From the NCBI GenBank assembly GCA_021850345.1, contig JAJZMN010000164.1, positions 1-7,884 on the forward strand: 7,884 nucleotides of DNA, read 5' to 3'. A program made the position numbers and the translations under genes. The DNA is from Actinomycetes bacterium. Its GTDB lineage: Bacteria; Actinomycetota; Acidimicrobiia; Acidimicrobiales; RAAP-2. The notes beneath the pieces were generated by a model. It was not told the DNA's origin. It made no database searches and saw only the letters and a list, made by a program, of their open reading frames with translations. This document shows, one piece after another, positions 1 through 5,762 of this stretch. Positions within the stretch are counted from its first letter, which is position 1. Every line of letters begins with the position of its first letter.

Positions 1-9
1 CCGAGCGCA

Positions 10-2061
10 ATGGCGGAGCTCAACTACCAAGGGGCACGCCTGACGCGCGGCGTTGAGGACGAGACAGTGCCGGCGCAGATGGTCGCTGCAGCCACTGCAT
101 GCGCGGGCGACCTGCCGAACCGCGCGCTGGCCATGCTGCTCGACGCCGCCGCCTGGTGGCTGCTCGCCGACGAGCCTGCCGAGGCCGAGCGCGCGGCCGA
201 CCGGGCCGTGCGGCTGGCCGGCACGGTGAGCAGCCACTTCGAGCTTCTCGGGGAGATGGTGCGCGCCGCGGCTCGCATCGGCGCCGGGGAAGCGGTCAAT
301 GCCCTCGGAGAGCGCAGCCGGACCTCGCTGCTGGTCGGCGGCACGACGCGATTTGTCTGCTCGCCGGAGGTCGCGTTCGTCATTGGCCGGAGCCTGCTGC
401 GCCAGGGTATCCGGCGCCAGGCAGAGCGTTGGTCCCAGTGGATCGCACGCTGTGCTCAGCGCAGCGGTGACGTCAGCCTCGCCGCCGTTCCGCCCCTTCT
501 GGACTGTTCGATCGGACTCGCGGACGGCGATGTCGTCGCAGCGGCCGCGGCACTCGAGCGTTGCCCGGTGGCGCCGGATGGCACGGGGACGCTCATGATG
601 CAGGCCCAAGCCTGGCAGCTCAGCGCGATGGTGCACGCCCTCGCGGGTGACTATGACGTCGGTCTTCGTGCCGCGATCCGCGCCTTCTCCATCCCCGATG
701 GCGTCGTCGGCGCGGCGCGGTTGCAGGCGCTCCCGGCGCTGGTCCTGCTCGAGCTGCAGCGCGGGCACCTCGACGCTGCGGTGGCCTGGGCGAGGATCGG
801 CAAGTCCAGCCTGGCTCCTTCCGAGGGGACGCGACCGGTCAGTTCTGCCACCTTCGCGCTCGTCGCCCCGTTCGTTGCCTCTGTCCCACTCCTGGCACGG
901 TCTTGCGTCGAACCACAGCACTGCGCTGGGTTCGCTGACGACGATGGGGTGTTCGCGAGGGTACCGAAGTGGTGCCGTGCCTGGCTCGACGCGATCTGCG
1001 AGACGGACGACCCCACCGAGGCCGTGGCCCTCTTCGACGCGACGGTCAGTGGGCTCGGCGACCATCTGCTGCTCCAGATGGTCGCCGAGCTGTGCAGAGC
1101 CGCGCGATTGACCGACGCCGGTCTCCTCGACGTCGCGTTGGACAGCATGGCTGCGGTCGAGCGGCGAGCGAACCGGGCAGGTGCGAAGGGTCTCGCCGCG
1201 ATCGCGACGCTCGCTCGCGGGCGGCTCCCCGGGCCACCGTCATCCGATGCATCCCGTGCACCTGGTGTGGCGCGGGGCGCGCTCGACGCGACGCTCCCCG
1301 GCTACGCCGCCACCGACCGCATCACCCAGCCGAGCGCGCCGGCGTTGCCCGAGTGGGAGATCTCCGTCCTTGGCGCCTTCTCCGTGCGCCGGAATGGAAA
1401 GCTGCTCTCGCTCCCCGCCAGCCTCGCGACGCAGGCGATCAAGATCGCCGCTGTTCGGCCGCGCCTGACCGTCGACGAGATGATCGAGCTGCTCTGGGAG
1501 GAGGCGGAGCCGAGCGTCGGCACCCGGAGACTGCGAAACGTGCTGTGGAGGATCCGCTCCCTCTGCGGCGACCTGCTCGTGCGAGAGGACGGTCATCTCC
1601 GGCTTGCATCGAGCGCGACGACCGATCTCCAACGCTTCAACACCTTGGCGGAGCAAGCACTGATCGGGCCCCAGGCAGGGACCCCACCCGCCGTCGATCT
1701 CGCCCGCGCGGCCCTCGACTGCTACCGGGGCGAGCTGTTGCCCGGTGACCGCTACGCAGACTGGTCCACTGCGGCACGCGAGTCCGGGACGCGCACCTAC
1801 CTTCGTCTGCTCGACCTGCTCGTCGACGACGCGCTGGGTGCAGACCGGCCGGGCGAAGCGCTCGCGCTCTTGGACCGCCTCGCAGAGCTCGACCCCTACG
1901 ATGAGCGTCACCACCTGCGGACTGCGCAGATCCACCTGGACGCCGGTAACCGCGGGCGGGCGCTCGGTGCGATCGAGCACGCCGAGCGCATGCTCGCAGA
2001 CCTCGGGGTTGCGCCCTCCCCGGCCGTGCGTCGATTGAGGGCGGAACTTCACGGCAGCTGA
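10..2061 (+). CDS. BTAD/SARP-like transcriptional regulator with helical-repeat N-terminal region, probably 5'-partial
   Basis: Predicted DNA-binding regulator. Residues about 449-535 look like an OmpR/SARP-type winged helix: it opens with WEISVLGAFSV and ends with the recognition-helix pattern LLWEEAEPS...RRLRNVLWRIR. Residues about 537-680 match the bacterial transcriptional activator domain (BTAD), an all-helical TPR-like domain, including the typical CYRGELLPGDRYADW stretch. Residues 1-430 are Ala/Leu-rich helices resembling the TPR-like middle part of large MalT/AfsR-type regulators; no Walker A motif is visible. The frame stays open upstream of the ATG at base 10 (CCG AGC GCA), and the nine bases available hold no clear ribosome binding site. 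The true start, and possibly an ATPase domain, may therefore lie outside the window. The gene ends 94 bases before the stop of the convergent glycosyltransferase. A role in controlling the neighbouring polysaccharide genes is inferred from proximity only. Confidence 0.88.
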   Translation: MAELNYQGARLTRGVEDETVPAQMVAAATACAGDLPNRALAMLLDAAAWWLLADEPAEAERAADRAVRLAGTVSSHFELLGEMVRAAARIGAGEAVNALGERSRTSLLVGGTTRFVCSPEVAFVIGRSLLRQGIRRQAERWSQWIARCAQRSGDVSLAAVPPLLDCSIGLADGDVVAAAAALERCPVAPDGTGTLMMQAQAWQLSAMVHALAGDYDVGLRAAIRAFSIPDGVVGAARLQALPALVLLELQRGHLDAAVAWARIGKSSLAPSEGTRPVSSATFALVAPFVASVPLLARSCVEPQHCAGFADDDGVFARVPKWCRAWLDAICETDDPTEAVALFDATVSGLGDHLLLQMVAELCRAARLTDAGLLDVALDSMAAVERRANRAGAKGLAAIATLARGRLPGPPSSDASRAPGVARGALDATLPGYAATDRITQPSAPALPEWEISVLGAFSVRRNGKLLSLPASLATQAIKIAAVRPRLTVDEMIELLWEEAEPSVGTRRLRNVLWRIRSLCGDLLVREDGHLRLASSATTDLQRFNTLAEQALIGPQAGTPPAVDLARAALDCYRGELLPGDRYADWSTAARESGTRTYLRLLDLLVDDALGADRPGEALALLDRLAELDPYDERHHLRTAQIHLDAGNRGRALGAIEHAERMLADLGVAPSPAVRRLRAELHGS

Positions 2062-2154
2062 GCCGGGAGCCAGTGGCGTCGCGAAACGGACGGACGCTTG
2101 ACGGCACGAGACACCCCGAACGGCCGACTCCCACCGTGACGCCCGAGCGCCGGA

Positions 2155-3267
2155 TCAGCGAGTGCTTGCCGCATGCTCCTCGTCGACCACCGCGCGCATG
2201 CGCGCGGTGAACAGCGCCGGCGCGTAGCGCGCCGCGTGTGCGCGCAGTACGCCCTCGTCCCATTCGTGGCGGCGGAGCCTGCGGACGGCATCTGCCATCG
2301 CCGGGGGATCTGGTCGCGCGGCGAACACCCCCGTGACTTCCTCTACCACCGAGTCGAGGAAACCTCCCCATCGCAAGACCGCCGCGGGCTTGCCGTACGC
2401 GGCGGCTTCGATCGGCGTGAGCCCGAAGTCCTCGAACGACGCGCTCACGACGGCCGCGCATGAGCGGTAGAGCCATCGGAGGGCCGTGTCGCCCACCTGG
2501 CCGAGGAACCTCACCCGCGAGCCGGCCTGCGCCCGTAGACGGCTGGCGAGCGGCCCGGTGCCAACGACGACCAGTCGCTCCCCGGGCAACGTCGACATGG
2601 CGTCGACGATGGCGCCGACGTGCTTGTAGGCGAGGAGCCTCGTCACGGCGAGGAGGAAGCCCGGCTCGATCCCCTCGACAGGCTGCTCCGGTCCGTCGAT
2701 GTCGATCGCGACGGGCGGTGGGACGACCTCGGCGTCGATCCCGTAGAGATGGCGAATGCGGTCGCGCACGGCGCTGGAGTTGGCCAGGTAGCGGTGAGCG
2801 CTGGCTGCGGCCCGCGCGTCCCAGGACCGAAGGTGGCGCGAGAGGAGACCGAGCACGGGTCGGGCGACGAAGGGCAGGCCCTCGAGGTAGCGGTCGGGTT
2901 GGTACAGCCAGCGCGCGGGGGTGTGGCAGTAGACGACCTTTCGGCCGGTCACCTGCGCGCCGTGTGCCCAGCCGCTACTCGAGCAGATGACGACGTCCGC
3001 GTCGACATGCAGGGACGACGCCGCGCTGGCGAGCAGCGGTAGCGCCAGGCGATGGTGTCGCCGGAGGCCACGGACACGGTTGATGGTGCTCGTCCTGACG
3101 TCGAGCGATGCCACGTCGGGGAAGGTGCCGAGCGCGTCGTAGAAGGTGGTGTGGACGGGGACGTCGGGGAACGCCGCGGCCAGGGCCAGCACGACGCGTT
3201 CGGCGCCGCCGCGCTGGGTCAGGTAGTCGTGGACGATGGCGACGGACGGGTGGCCGTCCGACTCCAA
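2155..3267 (-). CDS. GT4-family glycosyltransferase (GT-B fold)
   Basis: Predicted retaining GT-B glycosyltransferase of 370 residues, a usual length for GT4. It would transfer a sugar from a nucleotide donor to a growing, probably lipid-linked, glycan on the cytoplasmic side of the membrane. The N-terminal acceptor domain has AIVHDYLTQRGGAERV (residues 10-25), the GGAER loop of the family, and CHTPARWLY (114-122), typical of the mannosyltransferase-like branch. The C-terminal donor domain shows TRLLAYK (209-215, with the expected Arg and Lys) and EDFGLTPIE (279-287), a perfect E-x7-E motif, followed by AAAYGKP. The start is TTG: it lies five bases after GAGG and just ahead of the first beta strand, and no ATG or GTG fits better. 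It is divergent from the fused glycosyltransferase at 3396 and convergent with the BTAD gene. Donor and acceptor cannot be read from the sequence; mannose is only a possibility. Confidence 0.93.
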   Translation of the reverse strand: MESDGHPSVAIVHDYLTQRGGAERVVLALAAAFPDVPVHTTFYDALGTFPDVASLDVRTSTINRVRGLRRHHRLALPLLASAASSLHVDADVVICSSSGWAHGAQVTGRKVVYCHTPARWLYQPDRYLEGLPFVARPVLGLLSRHLRSWDARAAASAHRYLANSSAVRDRIRHLYGIDAEVVPPPVAIDIDGPEQPVEGIEPGFLLAVTRLLAYKHVGAIVDAMSTLPGERLVVVGTGPLASRLRAQAGSRVRFLGQVGDTALRWLYRSCAAVVSASFEDFGLTPIEAAAYGKPAAVLRWGGFLDSVVEEVTGVFAARPDPPAMADAVRRLRRHEWDEGVLRAHAARYAPALFTARMRAVVDEEHAASTR

Positions 3268-3395
3268 GAGCGCCTCAGCGGGGTGATGGACCGGGGAGCG
3301 GTCGGGGATCGATGTGCTCGTGTCTCCACACTGACACCACGTGGTCGCTGCGTCGTCCCGTTCGCGTCCCGGGGGTCGTGCGGGACGCCTCGAAG
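3268..3395. promoter_or_regulatory. Divergent promoter region with palindrome ACCACGTGGT
   Basis: These 128 bases separate the minus-strand GT4 gene from the plus-strand fused glycosyltransferase, so promoters for both directions should lie here. Visible signals are a perfect 10-bp palindrome, ACCACGTGGT, at 3336-3345, and beside it an inverted pair GTGTC (3320-3324) / GACAC (3333-3337) with an 8-base loop. I see no convincing -10/-35 pair on either strand. The CCACGTGG core recurs in the other divergent region at 7761-7768. An operator role is inference. Confidence 0.4.
3273..3276 (-). promoter_or_regulatory. Ribosome binding site that supports the TTG start
   Basis: On the minus strand GAGG sits five bases before the TTG at 3267-3265. 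This spacing is good for a Shine-Dalgarno site and decides the start of the GT4 gene, since the frame remains open further upstream. Confidence 0.55.
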
Positions 3396-4415
3396 ATGGC
3401 CATGTGGCATGCCATGGGGGTGGCGATCTTGCTCGTAGCGGTGGCGGGTGGTCATCTCGAAGAGCTCTGGCACATGAAAGATCGGCTCGTGCCCGCAGAC
3501 GACGAGGTGCTCTGGGTGACGACCGACACCGCCCAGTCGCGCTCGCTGCTCGCGGGTGAGCAGCGCCTCTTCGCCCCGTCTGCCAGGCCCCGCGACGCGG
3601 CGGCGGCCATTTCCACTTCCCGGTTCGCTCGCCACGTGCTCGCGCTCGCAGACTGGCGCGCGGTCGTGAGCACCGGTGCGTTGATCGCTGTGCCCTTCCT
3701 CACCCTTGCCCGGGCCCGTGGAACGCCGAGCCACTTCCTCGAGAGCGCTGCACGTGCCACGGGTCCGTCGCTGAGTGGCCGCATCGTCGAACGGATCCCG
3801 GGCATCCAGTGCTACAGCCCCTATCCTCGGTGGTCGCGCCCGCCGTGGGTCTATCGCGGCTCAGTGTTCGACGGCTTCGCTCCCGCCCCCCCTGTCGCGC
3901 CCCGGCTCGAAAAGGTCGTCGTCACGGTGGGCACGAGCACGTACGGCTTCGGGCGGCTCTTCGAGCGCCTGATCGACGTTCTCCCCGCGGGCTGTGAGGT
4001 CGTATGGCAGGCAGGGGGGACGGACCTCTCCCTGCTCGTCGGTCGCCGCAATGACCACGCGTGCCACTACCTCTCGGTGTCTGAGCTCGCCCAGGCGATG
4101 GTCGACGCAGACCTCGTCGTCTGCCATGGTGGGGTCGGCTCCGCGTTGCGTGCGCTCGAAGCGGGGCGTGCGCCGCTGCTCGTGCCGCGTCGTGCCCGCT
4201 ACGGCGAGCACGTCGACGACCATCAGGTGGAGATCTCCAGAGAGCTGGCAGGACGGGGCCTCGCGACCAGCAGCGATGTGGAGGGGATCGATCTGTTGAC
4301 GTTGCGCAGCGCTGCGGCGAAGCGCGTGACGCTCGTCGGGGCCCCTCCCCCGTTCTTCCTCGAGCCCGCGAGCTCCGAGAGCGACGCGGTCGGCGGTGCG
4401 CGTGCCAGCGCGTGA
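3396..4415 (+). CDS. Fused Alg14/PssD-like and Alg13/PssE-like glycosyltransferase (GT28 type)
   Basis: Predicted 339-residue polysaccharide glycosyltransferase joining two parts that are often separate proteins. Residues 1-165 resemble the Alg14/PssD/EpsE half: a first strand ending in AGGHLEEL (17-24), VVSTGALIAVPF (90-101), and FLESAARATGPSLSGR (114-129), the family's conserved (E)S-A-R...SLSGR segment. Residues about 172-310 resemble the Alg13/PssE catalytic half and the MurG C-terminal domain: VVVTVGTSTYGFGRL (174-188), QAGG (205-208), CHGGVGSALRALEAG (243-257) and the donor-site stretch GEHVDDHQ (270-277). In known pairs the first half binds membrane and acceptor and the second binds the UDP-sugar. 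The frame is open back to 3108, but that part lies antisense to the GT4 gene and is not credible. The ATG at 3396 (or 3402, 3414) directly precedes the first strand; no strong ribosome binding site separates them. Its 3' end overlaps the next gene. Confidence 0.88.
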   Translation: MAMWHAMGVAILLVAVAGGHLEELWHMKDRLVPADDEVLWVTTDTAQSRSLLAGEQRLFAPSARPRDAAAAISTSRFARHVLALADWRAVVSTGALIAVPFLTLARARGTPSHFLESAARATGPSLSGRIVERIPGIQCYSPYPRWSRPPWVYRGSVFDGFAPAPPVAPRLEKVVVTVGTSTYGFGRLFERLIDVLPAGCEVVWQAGGTDLSLLVGRRNDHACHYLSVSELAQAMVDADLVVCHGGVGSALRALEAGRAPLLVPRRARYGEHVDDHQVEISRELAGRGLATSSDVEGIDLLTLRSAAAKRVTLVGAPPPFFLEPASSESDAVGGARASA

Positions 4416-5541
4416 ACCGAGTCAGCGGAGCCTCCGGCGCACTACGTCGCGCGGCGCCTCTGACGATCGCACCCGCCGGGCGGGGCGCGGGGGCGTCGCG
4501 TTCGTGGCGTGGGGGGCGGTCGCGGGGCGTTCCGAAGAGCTCGCAGCGGCGCTCGGTGGGACCGCACGCTGCTTCTTCCCACCCGGGAGCCGCCGCCCGC
4601 CGGTGCTTGCTCGCTGGATGTTCTCCACGCCGCTCACCGTCGCGCACGTCTTGCACCGCCGCCCCGATGTCCTGGTCGTGACCAACCCGCCGTGTCCTGC
4701 AGCTCTTGTCGGTTGGGCGATCGGCCGACTGGTCGGGGCGACGGTCGTCCTCGACAGCCACCCGGGTGCCTTCGGCGCGCAGGGGGATCGGGTGGCAGCC
4801 CGACTGCAGCCGCTGCACCGGTGGGTGACCCGGCACGCCGATCTGTCGATCGTCGCGTCGCAGGAGTGGCTCCACGCCGTGGAGGCGTGGGGAGCCGAGG
4901 CCGTCGTCGTGCACGAGGCCCCCGGCGACTGGCGGCCGGCGCCGCTGCCCGGCCGCTCACGCTTGCGGCTGCTCTACGTGGGCCGGTTTGCAGCGGACGA
5001 ACCCTGGCGCGCGTTGATCGACGCGGCATCCAGCGTCCCAGAGATCGACGTTGCCGTGACCGGCGATGCGCGAGGCGCAGGAATAGCGGCGCGCCGGCTG
5101 CCGCCGAACGTGACCCTCGTCGGCTTTCTCGACGCGACGCGCTATCAAGAAGCGGTCTACGACGCAGATGCCATCGTTGCGCTCACCACCGAGCCCGGAT
5201 CGATCATGCGGGCTGCCTGTGAAGCGGTGTGGGCGCAGCGCCCGCTCGTGGTCTCGGACTGGCCGGCACTGCGTGCGGCATTTCCGTACGCACTCCACGT
5301 TCACAACGACCCTGCCGCGATCGCCGCTGGCCTGCGGCAGCTGGCAGCGACGTACCCGGCGCGCGCCTCGCAGACCGGTGCCGCGCGAGATCGCCAAGTC
5401 GAGCGCTGGGAGTGCCAGCGCCGGCGCTTGACGGCCAGCCTGTCGCTTCTGCCCGGTGACGCCGCGGCCGGCGCGCTGGACGGCCAGTCAACGGCGCCCG
5501 CGGAGCATTCCGGGACAGAGGGAGTCGCCGGGTTCAGCTGA
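4396..5541 (+). CDS. Glycosyltransferase (GT-B, exopolysaccharide type)
   Basis: Predicted 381-residue glycosyltransferase that probably adds a sugar to the same glycan as the preceding gene. The N-terminal domain has WGAVAGRSEELAAALGG (39-55), a pattern I associate with bacterial exopolysaccharide transferases, TNPPCP (96-101) and DSHPGAF (120-126). The C-terminal domain has LLYVGRFAADEPW (192-204), then VALTTEPGSIMRAACEAV (261-278) and RPLVVSDWPALR (282-293). The two acidic residues E266 and E276 are further apart than in the classic E-x7-E motif, and the usual donor-site Lys after the GRF loop is not obvious. The reading frame overlaps the preceding gene by 20 bases if GTG at 4396 is used, which suggests an operon with coupled translation. 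Residues 1-32 are Arg/Ser-rich and unlike the family core, so a later GTG (4402 or 4504) is possible. The last 30 residues are low-complexity. Donor and acceptor are unknown. Confidence 0.88.
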   Translation: MRVPAREPSQRSLRRTTSRGASDDRTRRAGRGGVAFVAWGAVAGRSEELAAALGGTARCFFPPGSRRPPVLARWMFSTPLTVAHVLHRRPDVLVVTNPPCPAALVGWAIGRLVGATVVLDSHPGAFGAQGDRVAARLQPLHRWVTRHADLSIVASQEWLHAVEAWGAEAVVVHEAPGDWRPAPLPGRSRLRLLYVGRFAADEPWRALIDAASSVPEIDVAVTGDARGAGIAARRLPPNVTLVGFLDATRYQEAVYDADAIVALTTEPGSIMRAACEAVWAQRPLVVSDWPALRAAFPYALHVHNDPAAIAAGLRQLAATYPARASQTGAARDRQVERWECQRRRLTASLSLLPGDAAAGALDGQSTAPAEHSGTEGVAGFS

Positions 5542-5760
5542 GCCCTCGCCACCACCGCAGTACCCAGCCCATGAGGCTGCCGGGGGCACGGTGCACAAGC
5601 AGCCACACCGATGCGCCGTTGTACTGCACGATCCGCCAGGCAATCCTCGCGAAGTGGGTCGGCGAGCCGACTCGAGAGGCGAACGCATCCAAACGCAGCT
5701 TGCCAACGTGACGCCGTGCTCGACCGGTGACGCTGTCGCGGTGCCGGTCGTGTCGTCCAT
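5534..5760 (-). pseudogene. Small gene behind the sugar transferase, apparently frameshifted
   Basis: Two minus-strand frames together look like one small gene of about 75 codons. Frame A starts at ATG 5760-5758, two bases after the sugar-transferase stop, with GAGG (5770-5767) six bases ahead. Its first 21 codons (MDDTTGTATASPVEHGVT...) have G or C in about 18 third positions. Frame B takes over around 5690-5705 and gives GKLRLDAFASRVGSPTHFAR..., with a Trp-rich end (MGWVLRWWRGLS) and G/C in 43 of 52 third positions, stopping at 5536-5534. Frame A past the switch point loses this bias and runs far into the opposite gene. Joining them needs a -1 shift, as if one base had been lost; I see no classic slippery heptamer. 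Alternatives are a sequencing error, real decay, or a 52-residue protein starting at TTG 5692. I do not recognise the family. The segment around VWLLVHRAPGSLMGWVLRWW could be membrane-associated. Confidence 0.42.
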
Positions 5761-5762
5761 CG

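Noticed and set aside
2076..2097. GCGTC/GACGC dyad between the BTAD gene and the GT4 gene as a terminator
   Set aside because: The stem is only 5 bp with a 12-base loop and no T-run. I see no convincing terminator in 2062-2154.
1637..2476. Minus-strand frame spanning the BTAD gene end and the GT4 end
   Set aside because: It overlaps two well-supported genes and is low-complexity Arg/Gly sequence.
3108..3395. N-terminal extension of the fused glycosyltransferase frame
   Set aside because: It runs antisense through the start of the GT4 gene, is Arg/Gly-rich with no domain, and the family begins near the ATG at 3396.
3922..4914. Long minus-strand frame opposite the two plus-strand glycosyltransferases
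   Set aside because: Composition is Arg/Pro-rich and no motif is visible, while both plus-strand genes have clear family signatures.
5575..5604. GGCTGC/GCAGCC dyad as a terminator of the plus-strand glycosyltransferases
   Set aside because: The stem is 6 bp with an 18-base loop and no T-run, and it lies inside the frame-B coding part of the minus-strand small gene, so codon content may explain it.
5685..5710. Programmed -1 frameshift site
   Set aside because: No X-XXY-YYZ slippery heptamer is visible where the frames switch, so deletion or sequencing error is more likely than recoding.
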